A stretch of DNA of 64,000 nt. Source: Desulfuromusa kysingii (GTDB taxonomy: Bacteria > Desulfobacterota > Desulfuromonadia > Desulfuromonadales > Geopsychrobacteraceae). The stretch lies in contig NZ_FNQN01000010.1 in assembly GCF_900107645.1 (NCBI RefSeq), positions 1 through 64,000 of the forward strand, read 5' to 3'. The notes under the pieces are model-generated. The model made no database searches. It was not told the DNA's origin and saw only the letters and a program-made list of their open reading frames with translations. Both the position numbers and the translations under genes were made by a program. Shown piece by piece: positions 53,925-62,890 of the stretch. Position 1 is the stretch's first letter. Every line of letters starts with the position of its first letter.

Positions 53925-55430
53925 ATGAATTCCCAGAAGAGAACGTTTCTTAGCTACAAACTGCAGAGCTATCCCTGGATCAAGTATCTCCTTCTCAGCA
54001 TCTTTATCCTGAGCGCTCCTGTGACATCCGCCTTTGCTTCTGCAGCTGCAAGCAGCGAACCACAAAATATGACCGGGACCTTTTACGGCATATTTGCATT
54101 AATACTTTTTGTCGCTGCGTATTCTCTGGTTATTTTTGAGGAACAACTCCACTTACGTAAAAGCAAGCCAGTCATGCTGGCAGCGGGAATTATCTGGGTT
54201 CTTGTTGCACTTGCTTATATTGGTATCGGAGATACCCATACCGCCCACGATGCCATCAAACATAACCTGATTGAATATGCAGAGTTATTTCTGTTTCTCC
54301 TGGCAGCAATGACCTATATCAATGCCATGGATGAACGTAACGTCTTTCAATCCCTACGTTCATGGTTGGTCGGTCGCGGATTCACTTTACGAGCAGTGTT
54401 CTGGGTCACCGGTCTTTTGGCTTTCCTGATCTCCCCCCTGGCAGATAACCTGACCACCGCCTTACTCATGGGTGCAGTCGCAATGGCTGTTGGTGGTACC
54501 AACAAAAAGTTTATGGTCGTTGCTTGTATCAATATTGTTGTCGCAGCCAATGCCGGTGGTGCCTTCTCCCCTTTTGGCGATATTACAACTTTGATGGTCT
54601 GGCAAAAGGGGATGGTTGACTTTGCCGAATTCTTCGCGATTTTTATCCCGTCCCTTATCAACTGGTTAATCCCGGCAGCGATCATGAGTATGACTGTGAG
54701 TAAAGAGCGACCAGAGGCTTTGGATGAAAATATTAAAATGAAGCTTGGTGGCAAACGGGTGATCTTCTTGTTTCTTTGCACCATCACCACCGCAGTCTCA
54801 TTTCATAACTTTCTCCATCTGCCACCCGCAGCTGGGATGATGCTTGGCCTCGGTTACCTGGGCTTCTTTGGTTACTGGTTGAAAGGTCAGGAGCATCGTC
54901 GTGGTACAGGTGACCACCCTCTTGATATGATCGGTCACAACCCCGATGATCACAAAGCACCAGTATCCAACGGCCATGGTAGTGTGATTGGTTTCGATCT
55001 CTTCCGTAAGATAGCCCGTGCCGAGTGGGATACGCTGTTGTTTTTCTATGGAGTCATCCTCTGTGTTGGCGGACTCGGGCAATTTGGTTATTTAGCTATG
55101 GCATCACACGCGATGTATGAAGGTTTGGGAGCTACCAGTGCAAACGTTCTGGTTGGTGCGCTTTCTGCGATCGTTGACAATATCCCGGTTATGTTTGCTG
55201 TTTTAACCATGAATCCAGATATGTCACACGGGCAGTGGTTGTTGGTCACCCTCACTGCCGGTGTCGGTGGCAGCTTGTTATCAATTGGCTCTGCCGCAGG
55301 CGTTGCTCTGATGGGCTCTGCTCGTGGAATCTATACCTTTGGATCTCACCTCAAATGGACCTGGGCTATCGCTCTTGGCTATGCAGCAAGTATTATCGCT
55401 CATATTTATATCAATGCGAGCCATTTCTGA
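53925..55430 (+). CDS. nhaD: NhaD-type Na+/H+ antiporter
   Basis: A 501-residue membrane protein with an N-terminal signal-like segment and about 12 membrane helices. NhaD/ArsB-type motifs are visible: LISPLADNLTTALLMGAV (about 170), VVAANAGGAFSPFGDITTLMVW, SAIVDNIPVMFAVLTMNPDMSHGQWLL and GGSLLSIGSAAGVALMG. It exports Na+ in exchange for protons at alkaline pH or high salt, which fits a marine or saline habitat. The start at 53925 follows TTGGAG; a TTG at 53910 is less likely. A strong terminator follows the stop. Confidence 0.92.
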   Translation: MNSQKRTFLSYKLQSYPWIKYLLLSIFILSAPVTSAFASAAASSEPQNMTGTFYGIFALILFVAAYSLVIFEEQLHLRKSKPVMLAAGIIWVLVALAYIGIGDTHTAHDAIKHNLIEYAELFLFLLAAMTYINAMDERNVFQSLRSWLVGRGFTLRAVFWVTGLLAFLISPLADNLTTALLMGAVAMAVGGTNKKFMVVACINIVVAANAGGAFSPFGDITTLMVWQKGMVDFAEFFAIFIPSLINWLIPAAIMSMTVSKERPEALDENIKMKLGGKRVIFLFLCTITTAVSFHNFLHLPPAAGMMLGLGYLGFFGYWLKGQEHRRGTGDHPLDMIGHNPDDHKAPVSNGHGSVIGFDLFRKIARAEWDTLLFFYGVILCVGGLGQFGYLAMASHAMYEGLGATSANVLVGALSAIVDNIPVMFAVLTMNPDMSHGQWLLVTLTAGVGGSLLSIGSAAGVALMGSARGIYTFGSHLKWTWAIALGYAASIIAHIYINASHF

Positions 55431-55453
55431 TTCTGTCTTAACATTTAAGTAGC

Positions 55454-55495
55454 AAACTAAAAATGCCCTCTGTCTTCAGGGGGCATTTTTAGTTT
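55454..55495 (+). terminator. Rho-independent terminator of nhaD
   Basis: AAACTAAAAATGCCC...GGGCATTTTTAGTTT forms a very long stem (about 18 bp) with a short CTT-containing loop and T-rich 3' arm. Confidence 0.92.
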
Positions 55496-55750
55496 ATAGT
55501 TATCTCCTTCCGCTTCGATTTCAACTGGGTCTGCGTGTAAGTGATTGAGGTAAACGTTGTATGCCTAAAGTGATCGGGGGTGACTGCAGGAGGAGATAAC
55601 AAGTATTGATGCATGATGCTTGAGCAAATAAATTTACTAGCGTAAAAGAACTTCTGGACTCAATTCTGATTCAACAGTTATTTCTGCAGATTGTCTTTCC
55701 TGGACAACCGTTTGGTCGTTGATTGACCGCAAAAATGTAGACTCAACTCT

Positions 55751-55825
55751 ATGAAGTATGGGAAAATTTTGAGGAGGTATACAGTGCTGACCTCAACAGC
55801 TGGATGGTTATTGACCTTGGCTTAA
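55751..55825 (+). CDS. Possible 24-codon leader ORF before the TPR gene
   Basis: ATG at 55751 opens 24 codons (MKYGKILRRYTVLTSTAGWLLTLA) ending 16 nt before the TPR gene start. An inner GTG at 55784 has AGGAGG 7 nt upstream, giving a 13-residue version. The strong ribosome-binding site has no other gene to serve. It could be a regulatory leader peptide, a translational coupling device or a gene remnant. The 55496-55750 stretch shows nothing else. Confidence 0.3.
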   Translation: MKYGKILRRYTVLTSTAGWLLTLA

Positions 55826-55841
55826 AATAGTGGAGAGACGA

Positions 55842-56342
55842 ATGAACATAAAAAAAACAAATTTGATCATTATCAGCCTATTGGCCCTTTTTCTGATTGC
55901 TGGGCCGGTTAGCGGTGAGGACACCAATATCATCTTCAAACACGATCGAACCGGTGTTGCCGATGAAGTCAATAAAATGAAGGATTTTGATTTTGAACTG
56001 CAGCAACGGGAACGGGATCGGATGAAAGAATGGAACATTGAAGACTCAATGGACGCCATGAAGGTTGGCGATACCTACTTCAATAAGGATGAAATTGACG
56101 ATGCGATTTTCTTTTATCAGGTGGCGATTAAAATTGATCCTGCCAACACTGAAGCCCATGATAAATATATTACCGCCAGAAATCGGGAAAAAGAGATGAC
56201 CAGTTCTCATTATCATCAGGCCATGGAGTATTACCGCAAGGGGATGAGAGATAAAGCGATTGATGAGCTGGTTCTGGCCATCAAAGAGGATCCTGATAAT
56301 GAACTGGCTCGTATCAAGCTGAACGAAATCGAAAGCCGGTAA
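55842..56342 (+). CDS. Exported TPR-repeat protein
   Basis: A 166-residue protein with a signal peptide (about 1-25, ending GPVSGED) and two or three tetratricopeptide repeats (about 70-165: AMKVGDTYFNKDEIDDAIFFYQVAIKIDPANTEAHDKYITA, then AMEYYRKGMRDKAIDELVLAIKEDPDNELARIKL). TPRs mediate protein-protein contacts; the partner is unknown. GGAGAG precedes the ATG at 55842. An in-frame GTG at 55830 is less likely. Confidence 0.8.
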   Translation: MNIKKTNLIIISLLALFLIAGPVSGEDTNIIFKHDRTGVADEVNKMKDFDFELQQRERDRMKEWNIEDSMDAMKVGDTYFNKDEIDDAIFFYQVAIKIDPANTEAHDKYITARNREKEMTSSHYHQAMEYYRKGMRDKAIDELVLAIKEDPDNELARIKLNEIESR

Positions 56343-56496
56343 CGTTACGTTGAAGCAGTGTTAAGGTTTCAGGTCTTACGCAAAACACAGCATGGACTGA
56401 TGGCGATGTGCTGCATCCATGAAGAGGGCTACCAAAAAGGGATCAGCACTGGGGAGAAAGAGGAGCCCTTTCAGAAGAGGACTCCTCGGTCATCTC

Positions 56497-56829
56497 TCAG
56501 GTTGCGTCATCAACTTTTGCATCTGCAGCATTCTTTTTTACCGATTCAATCCCGTTTTCCATCGCTGCTTTTGCAGAGTAGTATTCACTGCGCCCTATCT
56601 CCTGGCCGTTTGTAGCTTTTAGGATGAAATAGGGTTCTCCCTTGGAATTCTCTCTCACCTCAAAAGCGCCATCACGGTTGGCGTTCTTGCGGACAGATTC
56701 AATCCCTTTTTCCGCACTGCTTTTTTGCTTATAGCGTTCACTGGTGAGGATCACCTGACCGTTTGCCGCCTTAAGGTTGAACATTATTTGCCCGTCTTTA
56801 GCTGTTTTGAGTTCAAATTTGCCTGCCAT
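56497..56829 (-). CDS. DUF1508 (YegP-like) protein with two repeats
   Basis: A 110-residue protein made of two tandem YegP repeats (about 2-50 and 53-101; FELKTAKDGQIMFNLKAANGQVILTSERYKQKSSAEKGIESVRKNA and the matching FEVRENSKGEPYFILKATNGQEIGRSEYYSAKAAMENGIESVKKNA). These small basic-to-neutral cytoplasmic proteins have unknown function and are often duplicated in this way. GAGGAG lies 8 nt before the ATG at 56829. Confidence 0.88.
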   Translation of the reverse strand: MAGKFELKTAKDGQIMFNLKAANGQVILTSERYKQKSSAEKGIESVRKNANRDGAFEVRENSKGEPYFILKATNGQEIGRSEYYSAKAAMENGIESVKKNAADAKVDDAT

Positions 56830-57056
56830 AACTTTTCTCCTCATGATTTATAAATCAATTCGTATTTCTGTAATATATGACCAATATGGTCAATTATCGT
56901 CAAAACGGTGAAAATGTCAAACAGGAAAAGATTTTTTGTTGGCTGAGAGATGCTCCGTTTTGAAGGGAGATCAGTCATGGCTCCATCTGTCATTTGCCCA
57001 ATCTTTTCGGTTACATCATGATTGGCGGTGTAACGGTTGGCTTTTTTTGCTACTGA

Positions 57057-57800
57057 TTATCCTGAAAGCGCTTTGAACAACAGCATAGCAGCTATGAGAA
57101 CTAAGAGGATATGGATTGCCTTACGGAATTTCTCAGGAGAAACCTTTTTGTGAAGCTTCGATCCGAGCCAAATAGAGATGATGACGACCGGCAGTGATAA
57201 CCCGTAGAGGGTAAAGACTCGCTGATTCCAAAGGCCACCTAGAGCGTGGGCGCTTAGCAGCATGAATCCTGTGACGAAGAAGTATCCTTGGAGGGTAGCG
57301 CGAAACTCGGCAGGAGGCCAATCCCTCATGGAGGCAAAGAGGACGACCGGAGGTCCATTGGTATTATAGGCCCCACCAAGGAGCCCAGCGACAAAGCCGA
57401 AAAGATAGGAACTTTTTTCGCTTTTTAACTTAGGCACGACAAGGTTGGAGAGGTTAAAACCTGAAAACAGCAGGAGCACGCAGGCCAGCAGAAATTGCAT
57501 AATCCTCTCATCCACCCCTTTTAAGAGGACAATGCCCAGTGGTATCCCCACCATCGTTGAGATAATGAGTCGAAAAGCTGATCTGACTTTCAGACTCCTC
57601 CAGGTACTAAGTAGGATGATGGTGGCGATAGTAAAGGCGATTAAGGCCACGAGAGGAGTTGCCGTCTTGAGACCAAGGATCATTGCCAGCAGCGGCATGG
57701 CGATCAAAGCGTCACCAAAGCCGAACACGGATCGTATCGTGGTAGAGAAGGCAAGTACGGCAAGGGTCGCCAATATTGAGGGGTCGAAGAAAATGTCCAA
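57057..57800 (-). CDS. TauE/SafE-family permease
   Basis: A 247-residue membrane protein with about eight helices in two repeats (ILATLAVLAFSTTIRSVFGFGDALIAMPLLAMILGL; LFGFVAGLLGGAYNTNGPPVVLFASMRDWPPAEFRATLQGYFFVTG). The family exports sulphite, taurine derivatives or sulfoacetate. The start is a TTG with a poor ribosome-binding site, so it may be slightly different. It is separated from the LysR gene at 58016 by about 215 bp with no gene. Confidence 0.82.
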   Translation of the reverse strand: MDIFFDPSILATLAVLAFSTTIRSVFGFGDALIAMPLLAMILGLKTATPLVALIAFTIATIILLSTWRSLKVRSAFRLIISTMVGIPLGIVLLKGVDERIMQFLLACVLLLFSGFNLSNLVVPKLKSEKSSYLFGFVAGLLGGAYNTNGPPVVLFASMRDWPPAEFRATLQGYFFVTGFMLLSAHALGGLWNQRVFTLYGLSLPVVIISIWLGSKLHKKVSPEKFRKAIHILLVLIAAMLLFKALSG

Positions 57801-58015
57801 GAAAACACTCAGGAACAGATAGAGGTTATATCCACAGCAAACAAGCCAGAATCAATTTACTCCAGAATCCTACCAAGGTAAAGAATGCTGTCGCATTTAT
57901 AGGTTTTAGAATTGATGGGGGAAATGAGGCCGCCTATACCATTTTTACCGGGCGGCAGATCAAGGTCAAATCTGAACAGATTTTATCTGGTCAGTTAAAT
58001 ATGCTGACACTAATT

Positions 58016-58909
58016 CTATTGATTCGTATTTTTCTTCTGCTTTTCATAATCGATGAGAAAATCGACAAAGGCTTGATTCGCCATTGAAAGATGACAACTC
58101 TTTTTCCAGGCTATGGCAAAATCAAAAATAATTGGCGGGTTAAAAGAAATGCCTTTAAACCTCGGATCTCCCTCAATGACTGGCCGTAAAAAACTGGTAA
58201 CTCCATGGCCAGCACTGACAAGATTTTTGATTAATGGGATTAAATTTGTTTCAAAAATAACATTAGAATCAATATTTTCGGCTTTACAGGTTTTTTCAAT
58301 TAACTCCCTCTGAACGGCTCCCCCCGTAAAGACCAATAATGGTTCGCGGATGAATTTTTTGTATGTGATCGTTTCATGCTGTGCCAGTGGGTGTAAAACG
58401 GAGGCACAAGCGACGATTTCATCGGTGAGGAAATGGCGTCCAGTCATGTTGTTTGGCATATTCTCCAGCATAACAACCCCCATATCCAGTTGATCTTCTT
58501 CTATCAATTGTTCGATTTTGCGCATTCCAAACACCTGTACAGAAAAATTGAGGTTGGGATGTCGTTGCTTAAAAGCCTCAATAACTTTAGGGAAGTAATA
58601 CATACCAAGGGTATTCGTGACCCCCAGCCGAACTTCTCCCCTTTCCATTTGACGCAATTCGACCATTTCTAATTCTGCTTTTTTGAATTGTCCCAGAATG
58701 ATCCGAGCGTTTTTGAGTAAGACCTTCCCCTCGGTCGTGAGTGATACTGACTTGTCTTTGCGCATAAAAAGCGACATTTGCAACTCTTCTTCAAGTTTTT
58801 TGATCGTATTGCTCACCGCAGGTTGAACAATGTTTAGCGACCTTGCCGCCTTTGTAAAATTGCCCACTTCGGCGACTGCGACAAAAACCTGTAACTGTCT
58901 TGAATTCAT
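58016..58909 (-). CDS. LysR-family regulator divergent from the amidohydrolase operon
   Basis: A 297-residue LysR protein with the HTH in VGNFTKAARSLNIVQPAVSNTIKKLEEEL (about 15-43) and an effector domain with typical blocks (MERGEVRLGVTNTLG, MGVVMLENMPNN, GHGVTSFL). The ATG at 58909 follows AGGAG with 8-nt spacing; an upstream in-frame ATG is not needed. It faces the amidohydrolase-racemase/aspartase-DcuC genes across 227 bp that contain a perfect dyad at 58955-58973, so it probably activates that operon in response to its substrate. Confidence 0.93.
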   Translation of the reverse strand: MNSRQLQVFVAVAEVGNFTKAARSLNIVQPAVSNTIKKLEEELQMSLFMRKDKSVSLTTEGKVLLKNARIILGQFKKAELEMVELRQMERGEVRLGVTNTLGMYYFPKVIEAFKQRHPNLNFSVQVFGMRKIEQLIEEDQLDMGVVMLENMPNNMTGRHFLTDEIVACASVLHPLAQHETITYKKFIREPLLVFTGGAVQRELIEKTCKAENIDSNVIFETNLIPLIKNLVSAGHGVTSFLRPVIEGDPRFKGISFNPPIIFDFAIAWKKSCHLSMANQAFVDFLIDYEKQKKNTNQ

Positions 58910-58954
58910 GCGGCACACTCCTGACGATAACAATTAGTGATCACTGGGATAAAA

Positions 58955-58973
58955 TCATAATATTTTATTATGA
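58955..58973. promoter_or_regulatory. LysR-type operator dyad
   Basis: TCATAATA-TTT-TATTATGA is a perfect 8-bp inverted repeat 46 bp upstream of the LysR start, in the interval shared with the divergent amidohydrolase gene. LysR regulators usually bind a T-N11-A dyad in exactly such a place. Confidence 0.65.
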
Positions 58974-59136
58974 CGTAAGCAAGAGATAGAGTAACGGCAT
59001 CTGCAGATAACAAACAAAATACGGCAGCATTTCTTTGTCGCTGGTAGATAGATTCGGGTGCGTCATATTGGTAGTCAAGAACGGTTTTGGCGTTGCGGAG
59101 AATCATGAAAATTTAATTATAAGAGGAATAATCATT

Positions 59137-60549
59137 ATGCTGAAACGATACAAAATAATTTTTAAAAACGGTTTCGTTGTCGATCCGGTTAATCATCGCA
59201 ACGGTCGTTTTGATATCGCTATTGTGGACGGTCAGATTGCTGCCATAGCCCCAGAGATAGATCCCACTTTAGCCGATGAATCCTTTGATCTTTCGGGGCA
59301 ATATGTAGTTCCCGGCATCATTGATCCGCATATCCACGCTTCAGCATGGTTGGGTGGACAGTTTGCCCATAAAATGTTAGCGCGAGCCGGAGTCACAACG
59401 GCCCTTGATATGTCGGGACCTATCGATAGTGTGTTGGATATCGCCCAAAAGCACGGCACCGGCTTGTCTCTAGCGAGCGTACAATATGTTCGTCCAGAAC
59501 ATACGGTTGCCAACAGCAATCCCGGGAGCGATGAGTTTCGTCAGCTCCTGACCGACACTCTCCGTAAAGGAGCCATCGGCTTTAAGCTGCTCGGTGGTCA
59601 TTACCCCTTGACCCCTGAAGCCACTGCCAGAGGAATTGAGGTCTGTTATCACCATGGTGCCTATGTAGCGTTTCATGCCGGGACTCTTGCAACGGGATCT
59701 AATATCGAGGGCTTTCATGAGGCGATTGAGCTGGCACACGGCTATCCCCTCCACATCGCCCACATAAATTCTTATTGTCGAGGGTCTGTCCGTCCTTATA
59801 GACAGGAAACGGAAGAAGCCATTTCTGCACTGGAAGCCCACCCTAATATCGTCTCGGAATCATATCTTTCACCATTTAATGGCACCAGTGGCGAATGCAA
59901 GAATGGAGTTCCCCTCAGCCAAGTCACGGTTACGTGCTTAGAGCGTCAAGGTTTTGCTCCAACCGAAAAAGGTCTGGAAGACGCGATCGTGTCGGGATGG
60001 GGACAGGTGAATGTGGAATCGGGGGGGGAAATCATTCTTGCTGAGGGAGAAAGCGCTCTGGCCTATTGGAAGGCTCACGATACAGACACAACGATCAGTT
60101 TCAGGGTCAACCTTCCTGAACCGAGAATTAATTTAGCAACGGTCAAGCAGGCAGATGGCAAGTTTGTCGTGGGCTCTATCAGTACGGATGGTGGTGGTAT
60201 CCCACGCAATGTCATCGTTGAATCTGGCTTAGCTTTAGTCCGACTTGGGGCCTTATCGATGTCAGAGTTTGTGATTAAGACCAGCCACAACCCGGCAAAA
60301 ATGCTCGGTCTGGATAACAAAGGTCATCTGGGTATTGGAGCGGACGCTGATATCACCGTGCTGAATCTTGAAACCCAGAAACCCGTTATGAGCATGGCCA
60401 ACGGAAATATGGTGATGTTTAAAGGTTTTGTCTGTGGCCACGGAACCCGATTCATTACGACAACAGAAGGGGAAGCTCATGTCCGTAGCAAAGGTCTGAC
60501 CCCATTGGTGATTGATCTGAATTCGCGCCCCTTTTGTAAAAGAGACTAA
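59137..60549 (+). CDS. Metal-dependent amidohydrolase
   Basis: A 470-residue amidohydrolase-superfamily enzyme. The first metal site is DPHIHAS (after the hallmark VVPGIID), and further ligands fit KLLGGHYPLT, AHINSYCRG and STDGGGIP. The N-terminal NGFVVDPVNHRNGRFDIAIVDGQIAAIAPEID and the C-terminal LGIGADADITVLNLE are the usual flanking beta-sandwich. It may hydrolyse an N-acyl or N-carbamoyl amino acid, a cyclic amide or similar; the following genes make an aspartate derivative likely, but this is inference. AGAGGAA precedes the ATG. The fusion gene follows after 24 bp. Confidence 0.88.
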   Translation: MLKRYKIIFKNGFVVDPVNHRNGRFDIAIVDGQIAAIAPEIDPTLADESFDLSGQYVVPGIIDPHIHASAWLGGQFAHKMLARAGVTTALDMSGPIDSVLDIAQKHGTGLSLASVQYVRPEHTVANSNPGSDEFRQLLTDTLRKGAIGFKLLGGHYPLTPEATARGIEVCYHHGAYVAFHAGTLATGSNIEGFHEAIELAHGYPLHIAHINSYCRGSVRPYRQETEEAISALEAHPNIVSESYLSPFNGTSGECKNGVPLSQVTVTCLERQGFAPTEKGLEDAIVSGWGQVNVESGGEIILAEGESALAYWKAHDTDTTISFRVNLPEPRINLATVKQADGKFVVGSISTDGGGIPRNVIVESGLALVRLGALSMSEFVIKTSHNPAKMLGLDNKGHLGIGADADITVLNLETQKPVMSMANGNMVMFKGFVCGHGTRFITTTEGEAHVRSKGLTPLVIDLNSRPFCKRD

Positions 60550-60573
60550 CCTCTAAAGAATTTGTGAGTCGTT

Positions 60574-62781
60574 ATGAAAACTAAAACAGTCGGCATTCTC
60601 GGTGGAATGGGTCCAGAGGCAACGGCCTCTCTCTACCAGAAAATCATCAGACATACCGTGGCGACAACGGATCAACAGCACCTGCATGTCATCATTGATG
60701 CAGATCCAAGCGTTCCAGATCGAACGGAGGCGATTCTGCATAACGGCGCCTCACCGGTACAAGCTCTCGAAACCATGGCACTACGGCTTAAAAACGCAGG
60801 TGCAGACGTTTTGATCCTGCCCTGCAATACCGCACATTTTTTTATTGATGCTGTTCTTCGTGACGTCAACCTCCCTTTTGTCAACATGATTGATGAAACG
60901 GTTCGAGTCTGTCAGGCCATGTTATCCAAAACAGGCCGCGTTGGGCTTTTAGCTACGAGTGGAACACTGGCTGCCAAAGTTTACCATGATCGTTTTTTAA
61001 CAACGGATATGGAGCTGCTCGTTCCTACAGATATCGACCAGCAAAAATTGATGGATGGAATCTACAACGGAGTTAAGGCTGGCCGCCTTGATTATGGGGC
61101 GAAGCTCCTAAAAGAGGTAGCACAGAGCTTGATAGCGAAAGGAGCTCAACTGATTATCGGTGGCTGCACCGAAATTCCACTGGCCATCAACGATAAAGAT
61201 TTAGAAGTTCCTTTTGTCGATACATTGGATGTTTTGGCAGCTGCAACAGTTGCTTATGCTCAAGGACTGAAAATATCTGCAGACGGAGATACCGCAGTTA
61301 ACAAAATCAGTTTTCTGTCCACAATTCAGGACATTAACAAACGACCAACCATTGAATCAGGAGTGAGTACCATGACTAAAGAGTACCGATTAGAACATGA
61401 CCTACTTGGTGAACGCAAAGTGTCAAATAACTGTTATTACGGTGTTCAGACCTTACGCGCAAAGGAAAATTTTGCCATGACGGGAATTCCTATTTCATCA
61501 ACACCATCAATGATTATTGCTCTTGCCTACGTGAAAAAAGCGGCGGCATTAACCAATCTTGAACTGGGTTTATTGAATACCAAAACGGCCAAAGCAATTT
61601 CCGAAGCCTGTGATCAGCTGATCGACGGACAGCATCATGACCAATTTGTCGTCGATGTTTTTCAAGGCGGAGCTGGAACCTCCACCAACATGAACGCCAA
61701 TGAGGTGATCGCTAATCTGGCTTTGGAGATTCTTGGGGAAGAAAAAGGTGATTACCGCCATTGCCATCCAAACAATGATGTTAACTGTTCGCAATCGACT
61801 AATGATGTTTATCCAACCGCCTTTCGAATTGCTCTGCATCTTGAATTAAAAAAATTGCTCGACAGCATGCGGGTATTGCAGCAGAGCTTTGCCCAAAAAG
61901 GGACCGAATTCGCGGATGTATTGAAAATGGGGCGTACCCAGTTACAGGACGCAGTGCCAATGACTCTGGGACAGGAATTTGCGGCTTATGCGACGACGAC
62001 CGGTGCCGATATCAATCAGGTTGTTGAAGCTCAGAAACTGATCCATGAAATCAATCTCGGTGCGACTGCTATCGGCACTGGGCTGAATTCACCACCGGAT
62101 TATACCAAAAAGGTGACCGAATGTTTACGGACCTTGACCGGGATTCCTTTGAAATCTTCAGCCGACCTCGTGGCCGCGACTTGGGATACCGGTGACTATA
62201 TACAAGTTTCTGGGACCTTGAAACGATTTGCCATCAAGCTATCAAAAATTTGTAACGATCTTCGTTTGCTCTCTTCTGGTCCACGAGCCGGGTTTAACGA
62301 AATTAACTTGCCTAAAATGCAACCAGGCTCATCGATTATGCCGGGGAAGGTAAACCCGGTTATTCCAGAAGTCGTGAATCAAATCGCCTACCAGGTCGCC
62401 GGGGCTGATCTGACCATTGCTATGGCTTCAGAAAATGGACAACTTCAGCTGAACGTTATGGAGCCAGTGATTGCTTATAACTTATTTCAATCAATTTTAC
62501 TCCTGAATCGGGCGTGTCTGACTCTGTCCGAAAAATGCATCGTTGGCATCACCGCTAATCGGGAACATTGTCAAGAGTTGGTGAGTCGCAGCATTGGAAT
62601 TGTCACGGCATTGAATCCTTGTATTGGCTATGAAAATGCGTCTGCCGTGGCAAAAGAAGCGTTGGAAAATGGTCGTTCTGTCTATGAGTTGATCTTGGAG
62701 AAGCATCTTCTCTCTAAAGAGAAGCTGGATGAGATTCTCTCAGCAGAAAACATGATGCATCCACATTTTATCAGGGCCTGA
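60574..62781 (+). CDS. Aspartate/glutamate racemase fused to aspartate ammonia-lyase
   Basis: One uninterrupted 735-codon frame. Residues 1-232 are an Asp/Glu/hydantoin-type racemase with VGILGGMGPEATASLY and both catalytic cysteines (Cys84 in LPCNTAHFF, Cys198 in GGCTEIPLA). A linker (233-266) joins it to a full aspartase (267-735) with GAGTSTNMNANEVIAN, NDVNCSQSTNDVYPT and the signature GSSIMPGKVNP (585-595). Together they would turn D-Asp into L-Asp and then fumarate and ammonia. An internal ATG at 61372 (Met267) has AGGAG 8 nt upstream, so the aspartase may also be made alone. DcuC and an amidohydrolase gene flank it. Confidence 0.93.
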   Translation: MKTKTVGILGGMGPEATASLYQKIIRHTVATTDQQHLHVIIDADPSVPDRTEAILHNGASPVQALETMALRLKNAGADVLILPCNTAHFFIDAVLRDVNLPFVNMIDETVRVCQAMLSKTGRVGLLATSGTLAAKVYHDRFLTTDMELLVPTDIDQQKLMDGIYNGVKAGRLDYGAKLLKEVAQSLIAKGAQLIIGGCTEIPLAINDKDLEVPFVDTLDVLAAATVAYAQGLKISADGDTAVNKISFLSTIQDINKRPTIESGVSTMTKEYRLEHDLLGERKVSNNCYYGVQTLRAKENFAMTGIPISSTPSMIIALAYVKKAAALTNLELGLLNTKTAKAISEACDQLIDGQHHDQFVVDVFQGGAGTSTNMNANEVIANLALEILGEEKGDYRHCHPNNDVNCSQSTNDVYPTAFRIALHLELKKLLDSMRVLQQSFAQKGTEFADVLKMGRTQLQDAVPMTLGQEFAAYATTTGADINQVVEAQKLIHEINLGATAIGTGLNSPPDYTKKVTECLRTLTGIPLKSSADLVAATWDTGDYIQVSGTLKRFAIKLSKICNDLRLLSSGPRAGFNEINLPKMQPGSSIMPGKVNPVIPEVVNQIAYQVAGADLTIAMASENGQLQLNVMEPVIAYNLFQSILLLNRACLTLSEKCIVGITANREHCQELVSRSIGIVTALNPCIGYENASAVAKEALENGRSVYELILEKHLLSKEKLDEILSAENMMHPHFIRA

Positions 62782-62890
62782 GAACGGTCGTTTTAAACGA
62801 GTCAAATTGTGAATCTAGAGTTCACAAAAATTTGTTGCCTGCAAAATGAATCGCACCTTGATAACTCTTTTTAGGTAAAGGAATCAAATT

